Source: Leptodactylus fallax
Taxonomy: Eukaryota; Chordata; Amphibia; Anura; Leptodactylidae
NCBI GenBank assembly: GCA_947044405.1
Contig: CAMRHE010000463.1
Coordinates: 664,501-728,500 of the forward strand
Reading direction: 5' to 3'
Length of the DNA: 64,000 nt
The translations under genes were made by a program, and so were the position numbers. This document shows, piece by piece, positions 1-11,466 of the stretch. The notes beneath the pieces are model-generated. The model had not been told where the DNA came from, ran no database searches, and worked only from the letters and a program-made list of their open reading frames with translations. Position 1 is the stretch's first letter; each line of letters opens with the position of its first letter.

Positions 1-1428
1 CTGTTCTTCAGGTCTTCTCCACAGTATACTCCTCCACTCTTCTACACGTTGACTCCTCTGTTCTTCAGGTCTTCTCCACAGTACACTCCTCCACTCTTCT
101 ACACAAGTTCACTCCTCGGTTCTTCAGGTCTTCTCCACAGTACACTCCTCCACTCTTCTACACACGTTGACTCCTCTGTTCTTCAGGTCTTCTCCACAGT
201 ATACTCCTCCACTCTTCTACACGTTGACTCCTCTGCTCTTCAGGTCTTCTCCACAGTACACTCCTCCACTCTTCTACACACGTTGACTCCTCTGCTCTTC
301 AGGTCTTCTCCACAGTACACTCCTCCACTCTTCTACACGTTGACTCCTCTGTTCTTCAGGTCTTCTCCACAGTACACTCCTCCACTCTTCTACACGTTGA
401 CTCCTCTGTTCTTCAGGTCTTCTCCACAGTACATTCCTCCACTCTTCTACACGTTGACTCCTCTGTTCTTCAGGTCTTCTCCACAGTACACTCCTCCACT
501 CTTCTACACACGTTGACTCCACTGTTCTTCAGGTCTTCTCCACAGTACACTCCTCCACTTTTCTACACACGTTGACTCCTCTGTTCTTCAGGTCCTCTCC
601 ACAGTACACTCCTCCACTCTTCTACACACGTTCACTCCTCGGTTCTTCAGGTCTTCTCCACAGTATACTCCTCCACTCTTCTACACACGTTGACTCCTCT
701 GTTCTTCAGGTCTTCTCCACAGTACACTCCTCCACTTTTCTACACACGTTGACTCCTCTGTTCTTCAGGTCCTCTCCACAGTACACTCCTCCACTCTTCT
801 ACACACGTTCACTCCTCGGTTCTTCAGGTCTTCTCCACAGTATACTCCTCCACTCTTCTACACACGTTGACTCCACTGTTCTTCAGGTCTTCTCCACAGT
901 ACACTCCTCCACTTTTCTACACACGTTCACTCCTCGGTTCTTCAGGTCTTCTCCACAGTACACTCCTCCACTCTTCTACACAAGTTCACTCCTCGGTTCT
1001 TCAGGTCTTCTCCACAGTACACTCCTCCACTCTTCTACACACGTTGACTCCTCTGTTCTTCAGGTCTTCTCCACAGTATACTCCTCCACTCTTCTACACG
1101 TTGACTCCTCTGCTCTTCAGGTCTTCTCCACAGTACACTCCTCCACTCTTCTACACACGTTGACTCCTCTGGTCTTCAGGTCTTCTCCACAGTACACTCC
1201 TCCACTCTTCTACACTTGTTCACTCCTCTGTTCTTCAGGTCTTCTCCACAGTACACTCCTCCACTCTTCTACACACGTTGACTCCTCTGCTCTTCAGGTC
1301 TTCTCCACAGTACACTCCTCCACTCTTCTACACTTGTTCACTCCTCTGTTCTTCAGGTCTTCTCCACAGTACACTCCACTCTTCTACACACGTTCACTCC
1401 TCTGCTCTTCAGGTCTTCTCCATACTAT
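1..1428. repeat. 57-59 bp minisatellite array (family 1)
   Basis: About 24 head-to-tail copies of a 57-59 bp unit with core TTCTTCAGGTCTTCTCCACA followed by GTACACTCCTCCACTCTTC. Unit length varies because the spacer is ACACGTTGACT, ACACACGTTGACT or ACAAGTTCACT. The array runs off the left edge of the window. Diagnostic variants (ACTTTTCTAC near 556, 734 and 912; GGTCCTCTCC near 591 and 769) recur every 178 bp, so three-unit blocks have been copied as higher-order units. The strand is pyrimidine-rich and has few stops, which produces several Ser/Pro/Phe/Leu-rich open frames. These are not regarded as genes, because units of 57, 59 and 61 bp shift the frame repeatedly. Confidence 0.95.
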
Positions 1429-2803
1429 ATTAAACTGTTCTACAGACATCCACCCCACTGTTCTTCATGGCTTCTCCTTTCTACACTCTACTCTCCTTCA
1501 GATATCCACCCCACCATTTTTCAGGTCCTTTCCACTCTACTGTTCTGCAGATTTCATTTCCTCTCCACTGGAATATTTTTCATGTCTATTCTACAGTCCA
1601 CATACCTACAATTACCGTCCACTCTTTGCTTGAGTGTTCTTCAGATTGCATTGTCTGTACACTCCGTTTTTCTTCCAAGTCTATCCACTCTACACTCCAT
1701 GTTACATGTCACAGACTCCCGCCTGGCATTACTTACCTCTGCAGGGAGTCATTTTGTGTTGTCCACATTAGGGCAGATCTGTAGTCCTTGCTGATGATAC
1801 CCAGATTTCGTGTATTATTTTCCTTTAGGTGAAGTTTGTGGCAGTGACTGCAGGAGTTCGGTCATTGTAGATGGGACATCTAGAGGGCGCTAGAGCAGTT
1901 CATGACTGTACCAGTGCATAATTGGGAAGATTTTATTTTACGTCACACTCATTTGCACAATGACTGAGGATAGTTAGTGGCATGACTTCTGTACCCTTGC
2001 TCCATGTGATTGTCTCCCATAGTCTCGTGTGAGGGTGTGATGTGTGTGTGTGTGTGTGGCCATGGTATCTGGAGCGTGAATGCTTTGTACAACACTACAC
2101 TCCTGTGAGAGGATGAATGTGTCCGACCCCCACTACATTTCATTGTGTATGACTGTGCATTCCAGTGGTGTGTGCGAGTACTGCGGTATTATTACACAGC
2201 GCAGTGTGTACTCTTAGGGTCCACCGCTAACCAGATTCCACCCCTGTGTAATTAACATTGGGCCATGTGCTTGTTACCTGCCCTGTAGTACCATAACTAT
2301 TTATAAAGTGAGATTGTTCCATACAGATTGTCTGTGGTTGCGGTGATCCTCCCGGGGTTACGGAGGTCGAGGAGATCAACTCAATGAGGGGCGTCAGGTT
2401 ACTGGAACATTTCTGTAAACCAGAATAAAACTAATGAAGAATCTGCTGTGTGTGGTTGTAGCTCACTGTCTCACTGATCCAGGCCCACTGCTGGCCAGGT
2501 GACTTTACATGTACAGGAGCACCGACCAGCTCGATCGCTCCGCCTGGGGTCTGCAGAGACTGAGGCTCGATATGGAGTGTTTCTAGAACATATGTTGTAT
2601 TCTTCAGTGGTGGATGATTCAGATGCTTAGATGTGATCTCCAGATCTGCAAGAAATAAGCTTTTATGTCTGATGATCCAGATCTCTTCTATCTGCTGCAG
2701 AGACTAGTGCAGCTATAAGGATATAATCTCTAGGACAATCCCAAATACTACATCCAGGAGCCATTAGGTCATGTACAGAAAATGATTCACCTTTCAGGAT
2801 AAA
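1429..2803. other. Degenerate repeat edge and unique non-coding DNA
   Basis: From 1429 to about 1700 the sequence still resembles family 1 (CTGTTCTTCA-like words every 40-60 bp) but is strongly diverged, as expected at the edge of an array. From 1700 to 2803 I see no coding region with convincing composition and no recognisable mobile element. An AATAAAA hexamer-type motif near 2424 could be a polyadenylation signal, but nothing upstream supports a gene. Confidence 0.6.
2041..2058. repeat. (TG)n microsatellite
   Basis: Nine perfect TG dinucleotides in an otherwise unique stretch. A simple-sequence repeat with no other feature attached. Confidence 0.9.
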
Positions 2804-5800
2804 CCTCCTGGTCCTCCTCCTGTTACTGCTGTTCTTCTTGGTTTTCCTCCTGTTGCTCTTCCTTAGTCCTCCTCCTGTTGTCGCTGTTATTATTTATTTA
2901 TTTTGCTTACTTATATTACACCATCATATTCCACAGCGCTTTATAGATATTGTCACTCACTGTCCCATATAGAGCTCACAATCTACATTTCCCTATCAGT
3001 ATGTCTTTGGCGTATGGGAGGAAACCCACGCAAACACTGGGAGAACATACAAACTCCTTGCAGATGTTGTCCTTGGCAGGATTAGAACCCAGGACTCCAG
3101 CGCTGCAAGGCTACAGTGCTAACCACTGAGCCACCGTGCTGTTCCTCCTGGTCCTCTTCCTGTTGCTGCTGGTCCTCCTCCTGTGGCTGCTGTTCCTCCT
3201 CCTGTTGCTGCTGTTCCTCCTGGTCCTCCTCCTGTTGCTGCTGTTCCTCCTGGTCCTCCTCCTGTTGCTGCTGTTTCTTCTTGTCCTCCTCCTGTTGCTG
3301 CTGTTCCTCCTGGTCCTTCTCCTGTTGCTGCTGTTCCTCCTGGTCCTCCTCCTGTTGCTGCTGTTTCTCCTGGTCCTCCTCTTGTTGCTGCGGTTTCCTC
3401 CTCCTGTTGCTGCTGTTCCTCCTGGTCCTCCTCCTGTTGCTGCTGGTCCTCCTGTTGCTGATGTTCCTCCTGGTCCTTCTCCTGTTGCTGATGTTCCTCC
3501 TGGTCCTCCTCTTGTTGCTGCTGTTCCTCCTGGTCCTCCTCTTGTTGCTGCTGTTCCTCCTGGTCCTCCTTCTGTTGCTGTTGTTCCTCCTGGTCCACCT
3601 CCTGTTTCTGCTGTTCCTCCTGGTCCTCCTCCTGTTTCTGCTGTTCCTCCTGGTCCTGTGGCTGCTGTTCCTCCTCCTGTTGCTGTTGTTCCTCCTGGTC
3701 CTCCTCCTGTTACTGCTGTTCCTCCTGCTCCTCCTGTTGCTGCTGTTCCTCCTGCTCCTCCTCCTGTTGCTGCTGGTCCTCCTCCTGTTGCTGCTGTTCC
3801 TCCTGCTCCTCCTCCTGTTGCTGCTGGTCCTCCTCCTGTTGCTGTTGTTCCTTCTGGTCCTCCTCCTGTTGCTGCTGTTCCTCCTGGTCCTCCTCCTGTT
3901 GCTGATGTTCCTCCTGGTCCTCCTCCTGTTGCTGCTGTTCCTCCTGCTCCTCCTCCTGTTGCTGCTGTTCCTCCTGCTCCTCCTCCTGTTGCTGATGTTC
4001 CTCCTGGTCCTCCTCCTGTTGCTGCTGTTCCTCCTGCTCCTCCTCCTGTTGCTGCTGTTCCTCCTGGTCCTTCTCCTGTTGCTGCTGGTCCTCCTCCTGT
4101 TGCTGCTGGTCCTCCTCCTGTTGCTGCTGTTCCTCCTGGTCCTCCTCCTGTTGCTGCTGGTCCTCCTGTTGCTGATGTTCCTCCTGGTCCTTCTCCTGTT
4201 GCTGATGTTCCTCCTGGTCCTCCTCTTGTTGCTGCTGTTCCTCCTGGTCCTCCTTCTGTTGCTGTTGTTCCTCCTGGTCCACCTCCTGTTTCTGCTGTTC
4301 CTCCTGGTCCTCCTCCTGTTTCTGCTGTTCCTCCTGGTCCTGTGGCTGCTGTTCCTCCTCCTGTTGCTGTTGTTCCTCCTGGTGCTCCTCCTGTTGCTGC
4401 TGTTCCTCCTGCTCCTCCTCCTGTTGCTGCTGTTCCTCCTGCTCCTCCTCCTGTTGCTGCTGTTCCTCCTGCTCCTCCTCCTGTTGCTGCTGTTCCTCCT
4501 GTTGCTGCTGTTCCTACTGGTCCTCCTCCTGTTGCTGCTGTTCCTCCTGGTCCTCCTCCTGTTGCTGCTGTTCCTCCTGGTCCTCCTCCTGTTGCTGCTG
4601 TTCCTCCTGCTCCTCCTCCTGTTGCTGCTGTTCCTCCTGCTCCTCCTCCTGTTGCTGCTGTTCCTCCTGCTCCTCCTCCTGTTGCTGCTGTTCCTCCTGG
4701 TCCTTCTCCTGTTGCTGCTGGTCCTCCTCCTGTTGCTGCTGGTCCTCCTCCTGTTGCTGCTGTTCCTCCTGGTCCTCCTCCTGTTGCTGCTGTTCCTCCT
4801 GCTCCTCCTCCTGTTGCTGCTGTTCCTCCTGCTCCTCCTCCTGTTGCTGCTGTTCCTCCTGCTCCTCCTCCTGTTGATGCTGTTCCTCCTGCTCCTCTTC
4901 CTGTTGCTGCTGTTCCTCCTGGTCCTTCTCCTGTTGCTGCTGTTCCTCCTGGTCCTCCTCCTGTTGCTGCTGTTACTACTGGTCCTCCTCCTGTTGCTGC
5001 TGTTCCTCCTGGTCCTCCTCCTGTTGCTGCTGTTCCTCCTGCTCCTCCTCCTGTTGCTGCTGTTCCTCCTGCTCCTCCTCCTGTTGCTGCTGTTCCTCCT
5101 GGTCCTCCTCCTGTTGCTGCTGTTCCTCCTGGTCCTCCTCCTGTTGCTGCTGTTCCTCCTGGTCCTTCTCCTGTTGCTGATGTTCCTCCTGGTCCTGTTG
5201 CTGTTGCTGCTGTTCCTACTGGTCCTCCTCCTGTTGCTGCTGTTCCTCCTGGTCCTCCTCCTGTTGCTGCTGGTCCTCCTCCTGTTGCTGCTGGTCCTCC
5301 TCCTGTTGCTGCTGTTCCTCCTGGTCCTCCTCCTGTTGCTGCTGGTCCTCCTGTTGCTGATGTTCCTCCTGGTCCTTCTCCTGTTGCTGATGTTCCTCCT
5401 GGTCCTCCTCTTGTTGCTGCTGTTCCTCCTGGTCCTCCTTCTGTTGCTGTTGTTCCTCCTGGTCCACCTCCTGTTTCTGCTGTTCCTCCTGGTCCTCCTC
5501 CTGTTTCTGCTGTTCCTCCTGGTCCTGTGGCTGCTGTTCCTCCTCCTGTTGCTGTTGTTCCTCCTGCTCCTCCTCCTGTTGCTGCTCTTCCTCCTGCTCC
5601 TCCTCCTGTTGCTGCTGTTCCTCCTGCTCCTCCTCCTGTTGCTGCTGTTCCTACTGGTCCTCCTCCTGTTGCTGCTGTTCCTCCTGGTCCTCCTCCTGTT
5701 GCTGCTGTTCCTCCTGCTCCTCCTCCTGTTGCTGCTGTTCCTCCTGCTCCTCCTCCTGTTGCTGCTGTTCCTCCTGCTCCTCCTCCTGTTGATGCTGTTC

Positions 5801-7873
5801 CTCCAGCTCCTCCTCCTGTTGCTGCTGTTCCTCCTGGTCCTTCTCCTGTTGCTGCTGTTCCTCCTGGTCCTCCTCCTGTTGCTGCTGTTACTACTGGTCC
5901 TCCTCCTGTTGCTGCTGTTCCTCCTGGTCCTCCTCCTGTTGCTGCTGTTCCTCCTGCTCCTCCTCCTGTTGCTGCTGTTCCTCCTGCTCCTCCTCCTGTT
6001 GCTGCTGTTCCTCCTGGTCCTCCTCCTGTTGCTGCTGTTCCTCCTGGTCCTCCTCCTGTTGCTGCTGTTCCTCCTGGTCCTTCTCCTGTTGCTGATGTTC
6101 CTCCTGGTCCTGTTGCTGTTGCTGCTGTTCCTACTGGTCCTCCTCCTGTTGCTGCTGTTCCTCCTGGTCCTCCTCCTGTTGCTGCTGGTCCTCCTCCTGT
6201 TGCTGCTGGTCCTCCTCCTGTTGCTGCTGTTCCTCCTGGTCCTCCTCCTGTTGCTGCTGGTCCTCCTGTTGCTGATGTTCCTCCTGGTCCTTCTCCTGTT
6301 GCTGATGTTCCTCCTGGTCCTCCTCTTGTTGCTGCTGTTCCTCCTGGTCCTCCTTCTGTTGCTGTTGTTCCTCCTGGTCCACCTCCTGTTTCTGCTGTTC
6401 CTCCTGGTCCTCCTCCTGTTTCTGCTGTTCCTCCTGGTCCTGTGGCTGCTGTTCCTCCTCCTGTTGCTGTTGTTCCTCCTGCTCCTCCTCCTGTTGCTGC
6501 TGTTCCTCCTGCTCCTCCTCCTGTTGCTGCTGTTCCTCCTGGTCCTCCTCCTGTTGCTGCTGTTCCTCCTGCTCCTCCTCCTGTTGCTGCTGTTCCTCCT
6601 GGTCCTTCTCCTGTTGCTGCTGGTCCTCCTCCTGTTGCTGCTGGTCCTCCTCCTGTTGCTGCTGTTCCTCCTGGTCCTCCTTCTGTTGCTGTTGTTCCTC
6701 CTGGTCCACCTCCTGTTTCTGCTGTTCCTCCTGGTCCTCCTCCTGTTTCTGCTGTTCCTCCTGGTCCTGTGGCTGCTGTTCCTCCTCCTGTTGCTGTTGT
6801 TCCTCCTGGTCCTCCTCCTGTTGCTGCTGTTCCTCCTGCTCCTCCTGTTGCTGCTGTTCCTCCTCCTCCTCCTCCTGTTGCTGCTGTTCCTCCTGCTCCT
6901 CCTCCTGTTGCTGCTGTTCCTCCTGCTCCTCCTCCTGTTGCTGCTGTTCCTCCTGTTGCTGCTGTTCCTACTGGTCCTCCTCCTGTTGCTGCTGTTCCTC
7001 CTGGTCCTCCTCCTGTTGCTGCTGTTCCTCCTGCTCCTCCTCCTGTTGCTGCTGTTCCTCCTGCTCCTCCTCCTGTTGCTGCTGTTCCTCCTGCTCCTCC
7101 TCCTGTTGCTGCTGTTCCTCCTGCTCCTCCTCCTGTTGCTGCTGTTCCTCCTCCTCCTCCTCCTGTTGCTGCTGTTCCTCCTGCTCCTCCTCCTGTTGCT
7201 GCTGTTCCTCCTGCTCCTCCTCCTGTTGCTGCTGTTCCTCCTGCTCCTCCTCCTGTTGCTGCTGTTCCTCCTGTTGCTGCTGTTCCTACTGGTCCTCCTC
7301 CTGTTGCTGCTGTTCCTCCTGGTCCTCCTCCTGTTGCTGCTGTTCCTCCTGCTCCTCCTCCTGTTGCTGCTGTTCCTCCTGCTCCTCCTCCTGTTGCTGC
7401 TGTTCCTCCTGCTCCTCCTCCTGTTGCTGATGTTCCTCCTGGTCCTGTTGCTGTTGCTGCTGTTCCTCCTGGTCCTTCTCCTGTTGCTGCTGTTCCTCCT
7501 GGTCCTTCTCCTGTTGCTGCTGGTCCTCCTCCTGTTGCTGCTGTTCCTCCTGGTCCTTCTCCTGTTGCTGATGTTCCTCCTGGTCCTGTTGCTGTTGCTG
7601 CTGTTCCTACTGGTCCTCCTCCTGTTGCTGCTGTTCCTCCTGGTCCTCCTCCTGTTGCTGCTGTTCCTCCTGCTCCTCCTCCTGTTGCTGCTGTTCCTCC
7701 TGCTCCTCCTCCTGTTGCTGCTGTTCCTACTGGTCCTCCTCCTGTTGCTGCTGTTCCTCCTGGTCCTCCTCCAGTTGCTGCTGTTCCTCCTGGTCCTCCT
7801 CCTGTTGCTGCTGTTCCTCCTGGTCCTTCTCCTGTTGCTGATGTTCCTCCTGGTCCTGTTGCTGTTGCAGTTG
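2804..7873. repeat. 30 bp minisatellite array, CCTCCT/GTTGCTGCTGTT-rich (family 2)
   Basis: About 5 kb built from a 30-bp unit (GTTGCTGCTGTT plus an 18-bp CCTCCTGGTCCTCCTCCT-type half), with shorter 18- and 21-bp versions. The first copies (2804-2888) are separated from the main body (3138-7873) by an inserted SINE. Almost all unit lengths are multiples of three, so several frames stay open for about 1,600 codons on both strands; the apparent products are Leu-rich, PPVAAVPPGP-type, GGTAATGGGP-type and Arg/Asn/Ser-type. An indel near 3400 switches the periodic frame. A higher-order period of 915 bp is visible: GTTGATGCTG variants near 4873 and 5788, TTACTACT variants at 4973 and 5888, and the block marked TGTGGCTGCTG near 5526 and 6441. 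Strong purine/pyrimidine asymmetry makes the minus strand GGA-rich. Confidence 0.95.
2889..3137 (-). mobile_element. tRNA-derived SINE inserted in the 30-bp array
   Basis: Read on the minus strand, the element begins CACGGTGGCTCAGTGGTTAG, which fits a tRNA-like A box. A B-box-like GGTTCTAATCC follows about 50 bp downstream. A body with the TTTGTATGTTCTCCCA and GTGGGTTTCCTCCCATA words common in fish and amphibian SINEs comes next, then a tail ending in ATAAATAAATAA. Copies of the 30-bp minisatellite lie on both sides, and GCTGTT occurs at 2883-2888 and at 3138-3143, fitting a short target-site duplication, although the same word is part of the repeat unit. Family membership (V-SINE-like) is from memory of general features. 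It presumably relied on a LINE for movement. Confidence 0.8.
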
Positions 7874-9733
7874 CTTCTGCTGATCGTGATCTGTAGACCT
7901 TTCTGCATGGAGCTTGCATCCATTGTTTTATTGCTACTAATCAGACAGTCAGAGACATCTAGAGATGACAGTTATAGAAAAGAGACAGGCTATGACTGTG
8001 ACACCTACTTGTATGATTAGATGAGGTTTTTAGTTTGGTAATACTTGTAGAACTTGTCCTAAATAGGGATAATTAGTGTTAATAAGCGAGACGCCCACAG
8101 ATGCATATATCAGGCTGTATGAATAGAATGTATGGGAGACTGTTAAGATGGCAGAGCGTGCTCTGTGACCGGAAGAACAAGCTGTATATAAATATAGATT
8201 ATTAGTGCTTAGAGCCCCGCCCACTACTACAACCAGTTCAACCAACTCTGCAACAATACCTGACAGTCCTACGGAGACAGCCTGTGAGACGTGCTCCATC
8301 CCGAGGAGACACACTCCATCCAAAAGAGAGAGCCTGCCAGAAACACACTGTCCTATAGAGAGCCTGCCAGACGTGCTCCATCCTGTAGAGACAGACAGAC
8401 AGAGACATACTTCATTCTATGGAGAGACACTGCACTCTATAGAGAGGACTTACAAGGGAGATGATCCATCCTGAGGAGGCATGCCATCTTATAGAGGATT
8501 TACATGAGACACTCCACCCGAAGAGGACACATTTTATCCTAAGATTACACTTTACCAGACCTTGACTCTGCTGTGAAGGGACAGCGGCCGGGGCCCTGTA
8601 CATCTTCAGAACTACGACTTCATGAAGATGCAGCTCATCTCAATCCAAGCAGTCTCCATCCTTCAGCTGTACTAGATCCTGAGAAGACAGTCCAGAGGCA
8701 AGCAGGCAGACACTCTCTTCTATACATTTTTGCCTCCTTTCCATAGAGATTTTCAATGCTGAGGAGACAGCCGGAGAGCGATATGTTATGTAGAGTCGGC
8801 AGTGTAGAAGTGTGTTTAATCCTATAGACACTACTGCCCCCATCATCCTACAGGATCACGCCTCAGTACAGACCTAGGACTTGCTTCAGAGAGACATAGA
8901 GTGAAGAAGCATGATCTGGCTCCATGAGATAGACCGTCTGTGGGATGATGGACAGACCTGGCTAGAGCAAGACCCAGGCATACATCTGTAGAGCCATCCT
9001 ACTTTCATCTGCCCTGTGTCTGTAAAGGCGTATTTTATAATTGATAGATTTGGTCTTACTTAAGCGCATGGACTACAAATCTCATCTGTGAGATGCCAGA
9101 GACTCCATGAGAGCGTTGCTTCCATCTATGAGTGTATCACAGACGAGACTATACCAGTGTCACTCAATTTTGAGTCCTTTGAGCTACACGACCCCAGTGC
9201 TGTGAGGTGAGTAGTCTCCGTGGTCAGTTACACGTGTAGATGGAGGAGGTGATGATTCAGATGTTGAGACATCTCTTGGATTGACTTATTATGACTGTAT
9301 AGAGCGTTACTTAGGTTTATATCAAGGTGTTGGTCATCGGTGGGGTGGGGGGTTGTTCAGTCATCCTTGCTCACAAATTCCCTCTGACTTGTGTTCCATT
9401 TTGTAGTCCTTCATTGTTTATGATTCCAGATTTCTTACAGGGCTGTAGGAGGCTTTGAGAGAAGGTTAAAACCAACATGTCTAGGGACCTGGTGACTTCT
9501 AGGCCAGAGTGAGGTTACACGTGGCAGATTTGTTGTATAAATTAATGTGATTGAAAATGTTTTCATTCATTATTATAGGATTATTTTGCAAATATATAAA
9601 TGGAGTTCTGCATGAATGTGACAATGCATCAAAATATGGTGTGTGTGAATATACCCTCATAAGAACCTGCTGCCAGGTCATTGCCAGAGCAAGTTTGCAG
9701 GGAGGAGAATGACAACGAGGGTGAAGATAAGGT
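7874..9733. other. Non-coding region with a degenerate ~30 bp periodicity
   Basis: No convincing gene. Between about 8262 and 8545 there is a weak, diverged tandem pattern of roughly 30 bp: words of the type GAGACA...CTCCATCC...TAGAG recur with many indels (for example near 8280, 8300, 8340, 8375, 8400 and 8450). It looks like an old, decayed minisatellite. The rest appears unique. Short open frames have no recognisable domains. Confidence 0.5.
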
Positions 9734-11382
9734 GGGTTCCATGAAGGAGAGGTATAAGCATGTTCTAAGGGGTAGGAAGAGAACAGGTTCACGAGGGAGA
9801 CTCATAAATGTGGTCTAGAGTGTAATAAGAGAACAGGTTCATGATGGAGACTCATAAATGTGGTTTAGAGAGTAGGAAGACAACAGGTTCACGAGGGAGA
9901 CTCATAAATGTGGTCTAATGTGTAAGAAGAGAACAGGTTCACAAAAGGGAGTCATAAATGTGGTCTAGAGTGTACAAAGAGAACAAGTTCATGATGGAGA
10001 CTCATAAATGTGGTCTAGAGTGTAATAAAAGAACAGGTTCATGATGGAGACTCATAAATGTGGTCTAGAGCGTACGAAGAGAACAGGTTCATGATGGAGA
10101 CTCATAAATGTGGTTTAGAGAGTAGGAAGACAACAGGTTCACGAGGGAAACTCATAAATGTGGTCTAATGTGTACGAAGAGAACAGGTTCACGAGGGAGA
10201 CTCATAAATGTGGTCTAGAGCGTACGAAGAGAACAGATTCACGCAGGAGACTCACAAGTGTGGTCTAGTGTACGAAGAGAACAGGTTCATGATGGAGACT
10301 CATAAATGTGGTTTAGAGAGTAGGAAGACTACAGGTTCACGAGGGAGACTCATAAATGTGGTCTAATGTGTAAGAAGAGAACAGGTTCACAAAAGGGAGT
10401 CATAAATGTGGTCTAGAGTGTACAAAGAGAACAAGTTCATGATGGAGACTCATAAATGTGGTCTAGAGTGTAATAAGAGAACAGGTTCATGATGGAGACT
10501 CATAAATGTGGTCTAGAGTGTAATAAGAGAACAGGTTCATGATGGAGACTCATAAATGTGGTTTAGAGAGTAGGAAGACAACAGGTTCACGAGGGAAACT
10601 CATAAATGTGGTCTAATGTGTAAGAAGAGAAATGGTTCACAAAAGGGAGTCATAAATGTGGTCTAGAGTGTACGAAGATAACAAGTTCATGATGGAGACT
10701 CATAAATGTGGTCTAGAGTGTAATAAGAGAACAGGTTCATGATGGAGACTCATAAATGTGGTTTAGAGAGTAGGAAGACAACAGGTTCACGAGGGAAACT
10801 CATAAATGTGGTCTAATGTGTAAGAAGAGAAATGGTTCACAAAAGGGAGTCATAAATGTGGTCTAGAGTGTACGAAGATAACAAGTTCATGATGGAGACT
10901 CATAAATGTGGTCTAGAGTGTAATAAGAGACCAGGTTCACGAGGGAGACTCATAAATGTGGTCTAGAGCGTACGAAGAGAACAGATTCACGCAGGAGACT
11001 CACAAGTGTGGTCTAGTGTACGAAGAGAACAGGTTCATGATGGAGACTCATAAATGTGGTCTAGAGCGTACGAAGAGAACAGGTTCATGATGGAGACTCA
11101 TAAATGTGGTTTAGAGAGTAGGAAGACAACAGGTTCACGATGGAGACTCATAAATGTGGTCTAAAGTGTATGAAGAGAACAGGTTCACGCAGGAGACTCA
11201 CAAGTGTGGTCTAGTGTACGAAGAGAACAGGTTCATGATGGAGACTCATAAATGTGGTTTAGAGAGTAGGAAGACAACAGGTTCACGAGGGAGACTCATA
11301 AATATGGTCTAATGTGTAAGAAGAGAACAGGTTCACAAAGGGGAGTCATAAATGTGGTCTAGAGTGTAGGAAGAGAACGGAT
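9734..11382. repeat. 50 bp minisatellite array (family 3)
   Basis: About 33 tandem copies of a 50-bp unit with core GAACAGGTTCATGATGGAGA and CTCATAAATGTGGTCTAGAG. Variants include ACAAAAGGGAGTCATAA copies near 9941, 10389, 10639 and 10839. The last two sit 200 bp apart with the same neighbours, so four-unit blocks were duplicated. A few copies are 48 bp (GTCTAGTGTACG). Stops occur in all frames, so no coding potential. Confidence 0.95.
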
Positions 11383-11466
11383 CAGTTCAGTAAATAGTCG
11401 GAGGTTTGATAATGGTAGTGAATGGTCTACGCACCTGTAAAGGGGAAGGACAGATTATATCATGGC

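Noticed and set aside
49..1633. Open frames of 98-353 codons (Ser/Pro/Phe/Leu-rich) as genes
   Set aside because: They follow the 57-59 bp repeat and change frame whenever unit length changes. No start, domain or splice evidence.
2397..2460. Terminal exon with AATAAA polyadenylation signal
   Set aside because: An AATAAAA motif is present near 2424, but there is no coding sequence or splice acceptor upstream that I can support.
3082..8020. Four overlapping open frames of 1,586-1,634 codons on both strands as protein genes
   Set aside because: They all lie in the 30-bp minisatellite, whose units are mostly multiples of three and lack stop words. Openness in several frames on both strands is expected without selection, and an indel near 3400 switches the periodic frame.
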